DNA of 64,000 bases from Herbaspirillum sp. meg3 (GCF_002257565.1 NZ_CP022736.1:124001-188000), one strand, 5' to 3'; positions 34,715 to 44,235 are shown, numbered from the stretch's first letter. Notes: generated by a model not told the origin, from the letters alone. Numbers and translations: made by a program.

Positions 34715-35824
34715 ATGAGTTTGCACCGACCGCCTCTCTGGCAAATCATCAAACCGCATCTGGCGGTGTTTGACGGCGCATTGTCGCTGATCATTTTCCT
34801 GATCATGTCGGTCGGCATCGTCACGCTGTATTCCGCGGGCATGAACTTCCCCGGCCGCGTCGAGGATCAGCTGCGCAATATCCTGGTGGCTTTCATCGTC
34901 ATGTGGATTGCAGCCAATGTCTCGCCACAAACACTGCTGCGGTTTGCAGTGCCGATCTACACCATCGGTGTGGCGCTGCTGATTGCCGTGGCGGTGTTCG
35001 GCATCGTCAAGAAAGGGTCGCGGCGCTGGCTCAATATCGGTATGGTCGTACAGCCATCTGAAATCATGAAAATTGCCATGCCGCTGATGCTGGCCTGGTA
35101 CTTCCAAAAACGCGAAGGCATGATCCGCTGGCCGGTGTTTCTGATCGCGGGCTTACTGCTGGCAGTGCCGGTCGGCCTGATCATCCGTCAGCCGGATCTC
35201 GGCACCGGCGTGCTGGTGTTGGCGGCGGGTTTCTATGTGATCTTCTTTGCGGGTTTGTCGTGGAAGGTGCTGACCGGATTGGTCATCGCCGGCGCAGCCA
35301 GCCTGCCGGTGATCTGGTCGGTGCTGCATGACTACCAGCGACAGCGCGTGATGATGCTGATTGATCCGACTTCCGATCCGCTTGGCAAAGGCTTTCACAT
35401 TATTCAATCGACCATCGCGATCGGTTCCGGCGGCATTACCGGCAAAGGTTGGCTGATGGGTACGCAGACGCACTTGGAATTCATTCCGGAACGCACTACC
35501 GACTTCATTTTTTCGGTGTATTCGGAAGAGTTCGGCCTGATCGGCAACCTGATTTTGCTGGTTCTGTACCTGTTGCTGATCGGCCGTGGCTTGATGATTA
35601 CCGCCAACGCGCCGACGCTGTTCACGCGATTGCTGGGCGGTGCGATTACGATGATCTTCTTTACCTACGCCTTCGTGAACATGGGCATGGTCAGCGGCAT
35701 TTTGCCGGTGGTTGGCGTGCCGTTGCCGTTCATGAGTTACGGCGGCACCGCACTGGTGACGCTGGGCCTGGGTGCGGGGATTCTGATGAGTATTCAGCGG
35801 CATCGCAAGCTGGTGCAGACTTAG
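34715..35824 (+). CDS. rodA: Peptidoglycan glycosyltransferase RodA (SEDS family)
   Basis: 369 aa, ten membrane helices. It polymerises lipid II into glycan strands together with PBP2. SEDS motifs are present: KGSRRWLNIG, QPSEIMKIAMPLMLAWY, the catalytic-loop region FIPERTTDFIFSVYSEEFG and the closing PFMSYGGTALVTLGLGAGI. AGGAAA lies 9 nt upstream; the gene follows mrdA by 11 bp. A short GC hairpin (CACCC/GGGTG) without a T-tract lies just after the stop. Confidence 0.95.
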   Translation: MSLHRPPLWQIIKPHLAVFDGALSLIIFLIMSVGIVTLYSAGMNFPGRVEDQLRNILVAFIVMWIAANVSPQTLLRFAVPIYTIGVALLIAVAVFGIVKKGSRRWLNIGMVVQPSEIMKIAMPLMLAWYFQKREGMIRWPVFLIAGLLLAVPVGLIIRQPDLGTGVLVLAAGFYVIFFAGLSWKVLTGLVIAGAASLPVIWSVLHDYQRQRVMMLIDPTSDPLGKGFHIIQSTIAIGSGGITGKGWLMGTQTHLEFIPERTTDFIFSVYSEEFGLIGNLILLVLYLLLIGRGLMITANAPTLFTRLLGGAITMIFFTYAFVNMGMVSGILPVVGVPLPFMSYGGTALVTLGLGAGILMSIQRHRKLVQT

Positions 35825-35998
35825 GGGCCACCCATCCGGGTGGGTGCTATTTCGCTGCGCTTTGGTTTCTCTTACGTTTCTCTCTGTAACGTCAGTTTCT
35901 CCTGACAGACATTTCAGGGATGCTTCCGATACTCTGGTATCGTTGCGCTTGCCTATGTTTGCAAGCCTGATAAAACTAACAAGTCTGGGAAGATTGCA

Positions 35999-37186
35999 AT
36001 GCGAGTTTTCTTTGCCCCTGCGGCACATACCGCGCACTCCGCACGCCTGGCGCACCTGATACGCTGGGTACGCCCATCGCGTCTGCTGCGTTATGTTGCC
36101 ATTCTGACGCCACTGGCGCTGGCCGCCTGCAGCAGTGCACCACCGCTGAACACGGCTTCGTCGTCTCCGACCGCCTCCACTCCGGCGGCGCGTGCCGCCA
36201 ACGGTAAGCCGCTGCCAGCATTGCCGGCGGCCGGCTCGGGCCGTGGCGGTTATTACAAGGATGACGGCCCGGGCGACCGGCCGCCAGACGGCCTGCTCGA
36301 TACGCCGGACGCCGATCCCAAGATTGAGCCTTTTTCCAAGGCGGGTAGCCGTCCTTACGCCGTATTCGGCAAAACCTACACGCCGATTACCGATGACCGC
36401 CCGTTCAAGCAGCGTGGTATCGGCAGCTGGTACGGCAAGAAGTTCCACGGTCAGAAAACGTCGTCGGGCGAACTCTACGACATGTACAAGATGACGGCCG
36501 CGCATCCGACCTTGCCGATCCCGTCCTATGCGCGCGTCACCAATCTGAAGACGGGGGCGCAAGTCATTGTGCGCATCAACGACCGCGGTCCTTTCCATTC
36601 GACCCGGATCATTGATCTGTCATACACCGCAGCGCTGAAGCTGGGCTATCTGTCGTCGGGTAGCAGCGAGCTGGAAGTAGAGCGCCTGCTGCCGGATGAA
36701 ATCAACCGCATCGCGGAGAACAAGCGCAATGGCGTCACGACGACGCCGGTACCGGTGAATGCTGCCAACACTGCGAACGTTGTCAATGCTGCTCCTGCGA
36801 CATCGGGAGTGACGGTAGGCAGCGTCGCGCCGCAAGGACAGATCATGCCGATTTCGATGACGACATTGCCTGCCGCGGCACAGGCAAATGGCAGTGGTTC
36901 AAATGGCGAGTCGGGAGCAGCAAGTGATTCCAGTGCCACCAGCGCGCCGCTGTCCAGCGGCTTTTACCTGCAATTTGGTGCTTATGCTCAGGAAGCCAAC
37001 GCCCGCAGTGCACGCGACAAGCTGATGCAGAATCTGAGCGGTGCGGTCGACAAGCTGGAAACCGTTGTCGTCAACGGCCTCTATCGTCTCTACGCAGGTC
37101 CTTACACCAGCCGCCCCGCCGCCATGGATGCCGCACAGTTGATTCGTCAGCGTGCTAACGTCACTGGCTTTGTCGTCGAGCGCTGA
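35999..37186 (+). CDS. rlpA: Septal-ring lytic transglycosylase RlpA, lipoprotein with SPOR domain
   Basis: 395 aa. An unusually long N-region precedes the hydrophobic core and lipobox LAAC (Cys44), so the mature protein is an (outer-membrane) lipoprotein. The double-psi beta-barrel domain (GIGSWYGKKFHGQKTSSGE ... VRINDRGPFHSTRIIDLSY) has the residues found in active RlpA enzymes that cut denuded glycans. A low-complexity Ala/Asn/Thr linker leads to a C-terminal SPOR domain (FYLQFGAYAQEANARSARDKL to the end) that targets septal peptidoglycan. It follows rodA after 174 bp. Confidence 0.93.
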   Translation: MRVFFAPAAHTAHSARLAHLIRWVRPSRLLRYVAILTPLALAACSSAPPLNTASSSPTASTPAARAANGKPLPALPAAGSGRGGYYKDDGPGDRPPDGLLDTPDADPKIEPFSKAGSRPYAVFGKTYTPITDDRPFKQRGIGSWYGKKFHGQKTSSGELYDMYKMTAAHPTLPIPSYARVTNLKTGAQVIVRINDRGPFHSTRIIDLSYTAALKLGYLSSGSSELEVERLLPDEINRIAENKRNGVTTTPVPVNAANTANVVNAAPATSGVTVGSVAPQGQIMPISMTTLPAAAQANGSGSNGESGAASDSSATSAPLSSGFYLQFGAYAQEANARSARDKLMQNLSGAVDKLETVVVNGLYRLYAGPYTSRPAAMDAAQLIRQRANVTGFVVER

Positions 37187-37230
37187 TGTCCGCGCCGGCA
37201 TATTCGCATTGATTATTTGAAGGAGGACGG

Positions 37231-37563
37231 ATGCATCCCTATTTGTTGCTGGGTATCGCCATTGTTTCGGAAGTCATCGCTACCTCCGCCTTGCGCGCCT
37301 CCGACGGCTTTACCAAGCTGATTCCCTCGATAGCGGTCGTGGTCGGCTATGCGCTGGCGTTTTTGTTCTTGTCGATGACGCTCAAGACCATCCCGGTCGG
37401 TATCGCTTACGCCATCTGGTCCGGCCTGGGTATTGTCCTGATCTCGATCGTGGCGTATTTCGTCTACGGACAGACGCTGGATACCCCGGCCATCATCGGC
37501 ATGGCGCTGATTCTGGCGGGTGTGCTGGTGCTGAACCTGTTCTCCAAGTCGACGGCGCACTGA
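37231..37563 (+). CDS. Small multidrug resistance (SMR) transporter, EmrE/QacE type
   Basis: 110 aa with four membrane helices. The membrane Glu14 (IVSEVIATSALRAS) that alternately binds proton and cationic drug, and the signature IPVGIAYAIWSGLG, fit the Qac/EmrE subgroup. AAGGAGG lies 7 nt upstream of the start, a strong ribosome site. It probably works as a dual-topology homodimer, since no partner gene is present. A short inverted repeat without T-tract covers its stop codon, facing rsmI. Confidence 0.9.
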   Translation: MHPYLLLGIAIVSEVIATSALRASDGFTKLIPSIAVVVGYALAFLFLSMTLKTIPVGIAYAIWSGLGIVLISIVAYFVYGQTLDTPAIIGMALILAGVLVLNLFSKSTAH

Positions 37564-37590
37564 ACCCTCAGGGGTTCAGGCGCATCAAAC

Positions 37591-38532
37591 TTATTCGGCG
37601 GCATCCCGCAACTGCAAAGCGCGCTCATAGAGCGCGTTTTTCTTTTGGCCGGTGATCTGCGCCGTCAAGGCAGCGGCTTGTTTGACCGGCAATTCCGCCA
37701 GCAGAATTTGCAGGATGCGTTCGGCATCGGCATCCGCGACCGCATCCTCACCGGCGGTCGCACCTTCCACCAGAATGACAAACTCGCCGCGTTGACGATT
37801 GGCATCCGCAGCCAGCCAGGCCGGCGCATCGGCCAGCGCACAGCGATGGATGCTTTCGAACAGCTTGGTCAGCTCGCGCGCCAGCACGATCTGGCGTTGC
37901 GGACCGAAGGCCAGCAACAGCGCATCGACGGTTTCCACGATCCGATGCGGCGCTTCGTAAAACACCAGCGTGGACGGATCCTGTGCCAATTTCAACAAGG
38001 CGGTCTCGCGCTGTTTGCTCTTGTTCGGCAAGAAGCCGACAAAATGGAATTGGTCATTGACCAGGCCGCTGGCCGATAAGGCCGTCACCGCAGCCGATGC
38101 GCCCGGCAAGGGCACGACGGTCAGGCCGGCGGCGCGTACCGCTTCCACGATGCGCGCACCAGGATCGGATACCGCCGGCGTACCGGCATCAGATACCAGG
38201 GCAATACGCTCGCCTTGCTGCAAGCGCGCAATGATTTTGTCGGCGGCTTCGCGTTCGTTATGCTCGTGTGCCGCAATGAGTGTCTGGCTGATGCCGTAGC
38301 GTGTCAGCAGGTGACTGGTGTTGCGGGTGTCTTCGCAGGCCACGGCATTCGCAATCGACAAGACGTGCAAAGCACGCAACGTCATGTCGCAAACATTTCC
38401 GATGGGCGTAGCCAGCACATATAATGCCGACTCAGGATAGGTCTGTTGCGCGGCTTCCGCCAGAACGGACGATGCAAGAGAAGTGACGGATGCGACGGAT
38501 GCCGCGTGTGCGTTCGAGTTGGGGTGACTCAT
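37591..38532 (-). CDS. rsmI: 16S rRNA (cytidine-1402-2'-O)-methyltransferase RsmI
   Basis: 313 aa. Methylates the ribose of C1402 in the decoding centre. Tetrapyrrole-methylase fold with ALYVLATPIGNVCDMTLRAL, EDTRNTSHLL, LVSDAGTPAVSDPGARIV and PGASAAVTALSASGL. The first 35 residues (Ala/Ser/Val-rich) exceed the family's usual start, so an internal start is possible, but none has a better ribosome site. Only 11 bp separate this start from that of the divergent lpoA. Confidence 0.94.
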   Translation of the reverse strand: MSHPNSNAHAASVASVTSLASSVLAEAAQQTYPESALYVLATPIGNVCDMTLRALHVLSIANAVACEDTRNTSHLLTRYGISQTLIAAHEHNEREAADKIIARLQQGERIALVSDAGTPAVSDPGARIVEAVRAAGLTVVPLPGASAAVTALSASGLVNDQFHFVGFLPNKSKQRETALLKLAQDPSTLVFYEAPHRIVETVDALLLAFGPQRQIVLARELTKLFESIHRCALADAPAWLAADANRQRGEFVILVEGATAGEDAVADADAERILQILLAELPVKQAAALTAQITGQKKNALYERALQLRDAAE

Positions 38533-38543
38533 TGGAGAAGATC

Positions 38544-39836
38544 ATGTTGGGAAAATGGGCGAAAGTCATCTTGCTGACCGCGCTGCTGAGCGGATTGTGC
38601 GCTTCCGTGCAGGCATTTACAACCGTTACTGATAGTGCTGCGGTTGCTACCTCACCTGTAGCTCCACCTGCTGCGCCTGCATCTGCCTCAGCAACAACAC
38701 CGACAGCCACCACAGACTTCAGCGTACTGCCTGTCAATAACCAGCCGCCGGTACGCGTAGCGTTGTTGCTGCCGTTACGCTCCAGCGTGTTCGGCGCGGC
38801 CGCCGATGCGGTGCGTACCGGTTTCCTGACTGCATCCGAGCGCAAAAAAGACAACATTGTCATCACCATCATCGAAACCGGCGATGCCGCTCAGGAAGTC
38901 CTCAACGCTTATAACGACGCCTCCGGAAAATACGACATCATCGTTGGCCCTCTGTCGCGCAGCGCAGTGACGGCCCTGGTACAGTCGGCCGCCGTGCGCA
39001 AGCCGACCATTGCGCTGGGCCAACCTGATCTCCCCGACACGGCCGATCAACGACTGCCGCGCCAGATGATCATGATGGGATTGTCGATTGAAGAAGAAGC
39101 ACGCCAGGTTGCCGCCTGGGTCGAGCATGAGAAGACGCCCGGCAAGATCTTTGCCGTGTCGACCAACATCGCCTGGCAGCGCCGGGCAGTGAAAGCATTT
39201 ACTCAACAGGCGCGCCAGCAAGGAATGACCGTGGAAAACCTGGAACTGAGCGTGCCCAACAATGCATTGAGCGCGACCGGTCTGGCACAACTTGGCCAAC
39301 GCATCCAGGCGGAAAAACCGGCCTTGCTGTTTGTTGCCCTGGATGCAGCGCAGACTATCCAGCTGCGCAGCGCCATCGGCAACGACATTGCCCTGTACGG
39401 CACCTCACAACTCAATCCGCTGACGCTGGCCACCGCGACCGCCGCCATCAACGCAGCAGCAAACAATGCCGCCGCCAATGCCGCCACCGGCACCCCGCCC
39501 GCTCCCGACAATCGCTTACCGGAGCTCGACGGAGTGCATCTGGTCGACATGCCATGGCAATTGCAGGCGGATAACGCCGCCGTCATGGCTTATCCACGTT
39601 CCGTCACCAATAACGATGTCAAGCAGAACGCAGATCTGGAACGCCTTTATGCACTCGGTATTGACGCCTTTCGCGTCGCCAATGAAATCGCTCAACAGCG
39701 CTCAGGCTTCGACATCGATGGCGTGACCGGCCAGATCACCGTCAACATGGCGGCCGGCGCCACGTATTTCCAGCGCAAGGAAACCCAGGCCGTGTATCAG
39801 GACGGTGTCGCGGTGCCGGTCGCCAATCAGCGTTGA
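38544..39836 (+). CDS. lpoA: LpoA-like penicillin-binding protein activator
   Basis: 430 aa from MLGKWAKVILL, with GGAGAAG 3-4 nt upstream. The C-terminal periplasmic-binding-protein-like domain (PPVRVALLLPLRSSVFGAAADAVRTGF, IIVGPLSRSAVTALVQSA, ERLYALGIDAFRVA) matches LpoA, which activates PBP1A. The long N-terminal TPR part of E. coli LpoA is missing, as usual for betaproteobacteria. The signal sequence ends SVQA and lacks a lipobox: the only nearby Cys follows SGL. It may thus be soluble periplasmic. Synteny with yraN-diaA-dolP and divergent rsmI equals E. coli yraL/yraM-yraN-yraO-yraP and supports the name. Confidence 0.85.
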   Translation: MLGKWAKVILLTALLSGLCASVQAFTTVTDSAAVATSPVAPPAAPASASATTPTATTDFSVLPVNNQPPVRVALLLPLRSSVFGAAADAVRTGFLTASERKKDNIVITIIETGDAAQEVLNAYNDASGKYDIIVGPLSRSAVTALVQSAAVRKPTIALGQPDLPDTADQRLPRQMIMMGLSIEEEARQVAAWVEHEKTPGKIFAVSTNIAWQRRAVKAFTQQARQQGMTVENLELSVPNNALSATGLAQLGQRIQAEKPALLFVALDAAQTIQLRSAIGNDIALYGTSQLNPLTLATATAAINAAANNAAANAATGTPPAPDNRLPELDGVHLVDMPWQLQADNAAVMAYPRSVTNNDVKQNADLERLYALGIDAFRVANEIAQQRSGFDIDGVTGQITVNMAAGATYFQRKETQAVYQDGVAVPVANQR

Positions 39837-39846
39837 TCGGACGGGC

Positions 39847-40245
39847 ATGGCGTTGTTTGACCGCTTCCGCACCGACAGTACCAAGCGCACCAGCAAGCAA
39901 GTCAGCGGCGATGCGGCTGAGGACGACGCACTGGCATTCTTGTTAAAACAGGGTTTGATCGAGGTGGAGCGCAATTTTCGCTGCAAAGGAGGCGAAATTG
40001 ACCTGATCATGCGCGAACGGGACACCATCGTCTTCGTCGAAGTGCGCAAACGCAGCAAAAGCAACTTTGGCGGTGCGCTTGCCAGCGTCACCCGTACAAA
40101 GCAAAGACGCCTGATCATCGCCGCACAAGTCTATCTGCAGCGCTATCGCATGCCACCGGACTGCCGTTTTGACGTCATCGGCTATGACGGCGAGCAGATG
40201 ACCTGGCTGAAAAATGCCGTAGAAGCAATATCTGAAGCATTTTGA
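39847..40245 (+). CDS. yraN: YraN family endonuclease-like protein (UPF0102)
   Basis: 132 aa from ATG at MALFDRFRTD. The restriction-endonuclease-like fold motif is present: EDDALAFL, NFRCKGGEIDLIMRE (acidic Glu/Asp) and FVEVRKRSKSNFGGA, where the usual lysine of EVK is arginine. Function in the cell unknown. It starts 10 bp after lpoA and precedes diaA by 174 bp; that gap contains a TATAAT at 40292-40297 that may be a promoter for diaA. Confidence 0.92.
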   Translation: MALFDRFRTDSTKRTSKQVSGDAAEDDALAFLLKQGLIEVERNFRCKGGEIDLIMRERDTIVFVEVRKRSKSNFGGALASVTRTKQRRLIIAAQVYLQRYRMPPDCRFDVIGYDGEQMTWLKNAVEAISEAF

Positions 40246-40419
40246 TACGCTTCTTTACTCCTCTCACCGGGGTGGAGCAGGCCAACTACACTATAATTGG
40301 CGAGCCTGTCGCCGTTGCATACAGGGTTGAGGCGCATCTTCTCCTCTCCCATGCGGACGACCTGACCGGGACGAACCAGGGACTGTCGTTCTTCATGCAC
40401 TGTTAAATACTCTCGTACC

Positions 40420-41016
40420 ATGACTAATCAACGTATCCTCTCGCACTTTCAGGAAAGTGCCGAACTCAAGCTCCACGCCGGTTCCGTGCTGGCACAGCCG
40501 ATTGAGCAAGCGATTGAACTTATGTTCACGGCGCTGTCGAATGGCAACAAGATTCTTGCCTGCGGCAATGGCGGTTCGGCTGCAGACTGCCAGCATTTTG
40601 CGGCTGAACTGGTGGGACGTTTTGAACGTGAACGTCTGCCGCTGCCTGCGCTGGCATTGACCACCGATACGTCGATCCTGACTGCAGTCGGCAACGATTA
40701 CAGCTATCTGGAAATTTTCTCGAAGCAGGTGCAGGCCTTTGGCCAGGCCGGCGACGTGCTGCTGGCTTTCTCGACGTCGGGTAACTCCGGCAACGTGCTG
40801 GCGGCAATCGAGATTGCCCAGGAACGCGACATGCGCGTGGTGGCGTTGACCGGTAAAGGCGGGGGCGCCATCGGCAAGAAACTTACCGATGCCGATGTGC
40901 ATATCTGCGTGCCGCATGACCGTACCGCGCGCATTCAGGAAGTGCATCTGGTGACTCTGCATTGTATTTGCGACGGTATCGATGTCGCGCTATTTGGAGG
41001 TGATGTGAATGAATGA
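40420..41016 (+). CDS. diaA: DnaA-initiator-associating protein DiaA (SIS domain)
   Basis: 198 aa, a single SIS domain (LACGNGGSAADCQHFAAELVGRFERER, LLAFSTSGNSGNVLAAI). The family also contains phosphoheptose isomerase GmhA; the DiaA role (tetrameric DnaA binder that promotes initiation of replication) is inferred from its position between yraN and dolP, as in E. coli. Its end overlaps dolP by 8 bp. Confidence 0.85.
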   Translation: MTNQRILSHFQESAELKLHAGSVLAQPIEQAIELMFTALSNGNKILACGNGGSAADCQHFAAELVGRFERERLPLPALALTTDTSILTAVGNDYSYLEIFSKQVQAFGQAGDVLLAFSTSGNSGNVLAAIEIAQERDMRVVALTGKGGGAIGKKLTDADVHICVPHDRTARIQEVHLVTLHCICDGIDVALFGGDVNE

Positions 41017-41662
41017 TGTCAAGGCAGGTTGGTTGAAATGGCGTCGTCCGCTGGCGGCAGTTGCCGTTGGCGGCATGCTCGCGATCGGGCTGCAAGGCTG
41101 CTTCGGCGTGCTCGCCGGTGGCATGCTGGCAGGTACGTTCGCCGCAACGGATCGCCGCACGCTGGGTGCGCAGACCGAAGACAAGTCGATTGTCGTCAAG
41201 GGTGAAGCCAATATCCCTGACGTGGTCGCTGCCGGTTCGCACGTCAACGTGACCAGTTTCAACCGCAAGGTGTTGCTCTCCGGTGAAGTGCCTGACGAAG
41301 CGTCGAAGGCAGCTGCCGAGCGCGAGATCAAGAGCCTGCCTAACGTCAACGGCGTGTTCAATGAACTGGTGGTTTCCGGCTCGTCCGGCTTCTCCGCCCG
41401 TTCCGGCGATGCGCTGATCACCAGCAAAGTGCTGGCCAGCCTCGTGGATGCCAAGGATCTGTACGCCAGCGCCTTCAAGATCACCACCGAACGCGGCATC
41501 GTCTACATGATGGGACGCGTGACCGAACGCGAAGGCAAACGCGGCGCCGATATCGCCGCCGGTGTCAGCGGCGTGCAAAAGGTTGTGACCCTGTACGAAT
41601 ACATTTCGGAAGAAGAGCTGAAGCAATACATCAAACAACCTCCTCCGGACCAAGCCAAGTAA
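41009..41662 (+). CDS. dolP: BON-domain outer-membrane lipoprotein DolP
   Basis: 217 aa. Lipobox LQGC (Cys31) after a hydrophobic core predicts an outer-membrane lipoprotein. Two BON domains follow (about 65-125 and 130-205: VNVTSFNRKVLLSGEV, ITTERGIVYMMGRVTERE). DolP/YraP supports outer-membrane integrity and the BAM machinery. GGAGG lies 8 nt upstream, inside the diaA end, indicating coupled expression. A terminator follows. Confidence 0.92.
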   Translation: MNDVKAGWLKWRRPLAAVAVGGMLAIGLQGCFGVLAGGMLAGTFAATDRRTLGAQTEDKSIVVKGEANIPDVVAAGSHVNVTSFNRKVLLSGEVPDEASKAAAEREIKSLPNVNGVFNELVVSGSSGFSARSGDALITSKVLASLVDAKDLYASAFKITTERGIVYMMGRVTEREGKRGADIAAGVSGVQKVVTLYEYISEEELKQYIKQPPPDQAK

Positions 41663-41741
41663 TCAGGGCCGGCAGGAACTGCTCTGACGCCGGCCTGTCT
41701 GACGCGGGTCAGGTACTCAGGCATCACCGAAGCAAGTTAAG

Positions 41742-41774
41742 AACCGCCGATGTCACCGACACCGGCGGTTTTTT
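41742..41774 (+). terminator. Intrinsic terminator after dolP
   Basis: Stem AACCGCCG/CGGCGGTT around a 13-nt loop, followed by T6. It closes the lpoA-yraN-diaA-dolP unit. Confidence 0.85.
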
Positions 41775-41917
41775 CATGGCGTTGTTATCCGGGAAGCCGG
41801 CTCCGGCACGAAGAGGAAAGCACGTCTATAATGGCCCGATAGTCATGTCCGCAATATTGTAAAAATTGCAACTCTGACAGGCAAGCAGTACTCCGCAGCA
41901 ATCACAACGGAAAAGAC

Positions 41918-42463
41918 ATGGAAGCTCAACACGCCACCAGTTCAGTTACTCCCGCTGCTCCGCGCAGCCGCCTCGCGCTCAAGCTTGGCGGTGTCGCCGT
42001 CGCTGCCGTCATCGCATTGTTCGGCTACACCTCGCTGTCGGCGAAGAACACCGCGCCCGACGTGACCTTCATCAAGCTCGACGGTCAAAAGGTCGCTCTC
42101 AAGGAGTTGCGCGGCAAGGTTGTCATGGTCAATTTCTGGGCGACCAGCTGCACTACCTGCGTGGGTGAAATGCCGCAGATGATTTCGACCTACAACAAGT
42201 ACAAGGATCAGGGTCTGGACTTCGTTGCCGTCGCGATGAGCTACGATCCGCCGAACTATGTGCTTAACTACACCGAGACGCGCAAGTTGCCGTTCAAGGT
42301 TGCGCTCGATCCGCAAGATACGCTGGCCAAGGCTTTCGGCGACGTCAAGCTGACGCCGACGACCTTCGTCATCGGCAAGGATGGCAGCATCCTGAAACGC
42401 TATGTCGGCGAGCCGCAATTTTCTGAATTGCATCAGTTGCTGGAAAAGGCGCTGGCCGCCTGA
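41918..42463 (+). CDS. Membrane-anchored TlpA/ResA-like thioredoxin
   Basis: 181 aa. An N-terminal membrane segment (about 21-41) anchors a periplasmic AhpC/TSA-thioredoxin domain with redox motif C78-T-T-C81 in NFWATSCTTCVGEMP and the cis-proline segment LTPTTFVIGKDG. Such proteins reduce periplasmic disulfides, often for cytochrome c or cytochrome oxidase assembly; no such genes are adjacent, so the partner is unknown. A TATAAT at 41827-41832 may be the -10 element. A strong terminator follows. Confidence 0.87.
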   Translation: MEAQHATSSVTPAAPRSRLALKLGGVAVAAVIALFGYTSLSAKNTAPDVTFIKLDGQKVALKELRGKVVMVNFWATSCTTCVGEMPQMISTYNKYKDQGLDFVAVAMSYDPPNYVLNYTETRKLPFKVALDPQDTLAKAFGDVKLTPTTFVIGKDGSILKRYVGEPQFSELHQLLEKALAA

Positions 42464-42492
42464 TCATTGGTATGCGCCTGCATCAAATAAAA

Positions 42493-42522
42493 AAGCGCCG
42501 GTTCGATACCGGCGCTTTTTTT
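42493..42522. terminator. Bidirectional intrinsic terminator after the thioredoxin gene
   Basis: Stem AAGCGCCGGT/ACCGGCGCTT, loop TCGAT, A6 before and T7 after. It also faces the convergent chemoreceptor gene. Confidence 0.92.
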
Positions 42523-42549
42523 ATACCTGCAGTTTTATCGATGCTGCCG

Positions 42550-44235
42550 TCAGAACTGTTCCCAATCCGCTTCCGCAGATGATTTTGAAGAAGTCGTTTG
42601 TTTCAGTTTCGGTGGCGTTGCAGCCGCAACCTTGGCCGGCTTGCGTGCAGGGGTGATGTCGACTGTACGCAGCGTCGGCTGCGGCGCCAGGCGGGTATTG
42701 TCCAGCTTGAAGACGCTGACCACCTGCGTGAGCGTTGTCGCCTGATCCTGCAGTGACTGCGCAGCGGCGGCGGCTTGTTCGACCAGTGCCGCGTTTTGCT
42801 GCGTGGTCTCGTCCATCTGTGTGATGGCTTGATTGACTTGCTCGATGCCGTCGCTTTGCTCCTGACTGGCAGAACTGATTTCCGCCACGATGTCGGTCAC
42901 GCGCCGCACGCTGGCGACGACTTCCGTCATGGTGGCGCCGGCTTGTTCCACCAGCTTGCTGCCGGAGTCGACCTTTTCCACCGAGTCATCGATCAGGGTT
43001 TTGATTTCCTTGGCAGCGGCAGCCGAGCGTTGCGCCAGGCTGCGTACTTCGGATGCCACCACCGCAAATCCGCGCCCCTGTTCTCCGGCGCGGGCGGCTT
43101 CCACTGCCGCATTGAGCGCCAGAATATTGGTTTGGAAAGCGATGCCGTCAATCACGCTGATGATGTCGACGATCTTTCTCGACGAAGCGTTGATCGCACC
43201 CATCGTATCGACCACCTGGCCGACCACGCTGCCGCCTTGCACGGCGACCTCTGATGCCGACACGGCCAGTTGATTGGCCTGGCGCGCATTGTCGGCATTC
43301 TGTCTGACGGTGGAGGTCAGTTGCTCCATCGCGGACGCGGTTTCTTCCAGTGATCCGGCCTGGCTCTCTGTGCGTGCGGACAGATCAAGATTGCCGCTGG
43401 CGATTTCACTGGAAGCCGTAGCGATCGTGTCGGTACCGCTGCGTACCTTCCCGACGATATTGAGCAGGTTGTCGTTCATGGTCTTCAGAGCCTGCAGCAA
43501 CTTGCTGGTTTCATCCTTGCCGCTGCCGTCGATATGCGAGGTAAGGTCACCCGATGCCACCGTCTCGGCGATGCTGACTGCCTCGTTGAGCGGGCGCGTG
43601 ATGCTCAGCGTCAGCAGCCAGCCGAGAATGCCGCCCAGCACCAGCTCTATCATCCCAAGGCTCAGCAACAGCGTGCGTCCGGATCGATAACTGTCGTTGA
43701 TGTGCTGCGCAGACTGATCGATTACCTGAGTTTGGTAGTCGGCATACTTCAGCACGCTGCCGGAATAGTCGTCCATCATCTTGACCAGCTTGGTGTTGGT
43801 CAGTTGCTTGGCTTCCTCAGCATTACCCGCCGCCTTCATCTTGAAAATATCCTCGCGCGCGGTACGGTATGCAGCACGCAGCTTGCCCACTTCGTCGAAC
43901 AGCTGTTTTTCTTCCGGTGAGGAAATCGCGGTCTCTACCCGTTTCTGGATATCGCTGACCTTCTTCGATTCGGCATCAATCTGGGTTTGGAAGAACTTCT
44001 GAAATTCGACATCATCGCTGCGCATCACGGCGAAGGTACGTACACCGTTTTCTTTGATCGCGGCATGCCATTTCGAGGCATCGCGTTCTTTCTGCAAAGC
44101 ATTTTTGACCATGTCGTCGGTGGCGTCGCCAATGCCCTGCAGCCGCCAGACGCCGATGCCGACCATCACCGCCATCAGCATCAGCATGGCAACGAAGCCG
44201 ATACCGAGACGTACGCCAATTCTGAAGTTTTTCAT
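42550..44235 (-). CDS. Methyl-accepting chemotaxis protein with C-terminal tether
   Basis: 561 aa. Membrane helix (about 10-30), a periplasmic four-helix-bundle sensor domain (to about 190), second helix (about 191-212), HAMP, and a long cytoplasmic coiled coil with the invariant hairpin tip IDGIAFQTNILALNAAVEAARAGEQGRGFAVVA. The extreme C-terminus ends in DWEQF, resembling the NWETF-type pentapeptide that recruits CheR/CheB, after a Lys/Thr/Pro-rich linker. The ligand is unknown. AGGAG precedes the start. It is divergent from a GGDEF-EAL gene. Confidence 0.94.
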   Translation of the reverse strand: MKNFRIGVRLGIGFVAMLMLMAVMVGIGVWRLQGIGDATDDMVKNALQKERDASKWHAAIKENGVRTFAVMRSDDVEFQKFFQTQIDAESKKVSDIQKRVETAISSPEEKQLFDEVGKLRAAYRTAREDIFKMKAAGNAEEAKQLTNTKLVKMMDDYSGSVLKYADYQTQVIDQSAQHINDSYRSGRTLLLSLGMIELVLGGILGWLLTLSITRPLNEAVSIAETVASGDLTSHIDGSGKDETSKLLQALKTMNDNLLNIVGKVRSGTDTIATASSEIASGNLDLSARTESQAGSLEETASAMEQLTSTVRQNADNARQANQLAVSASEVAVQGGSVVGQVVDTMGAINASSRKIVDIISVIDGIAFQTNILALNAAVEAARAGEQGRGFAVVASEVRSLAQRSAAAAKEIKTLIDDSVEKVDSGSKLVEQAGATMTEVVASVRRVTDIVAEISSASQEQSDGIEQVNQAITQMDETTQQNAALVEQAAAAAQSLQDQATTLTQVVSVFKLDNTRLAPQPTLRTVDITPARKPAKVAAATPPKLKQTTSSKSSAEADWEQF

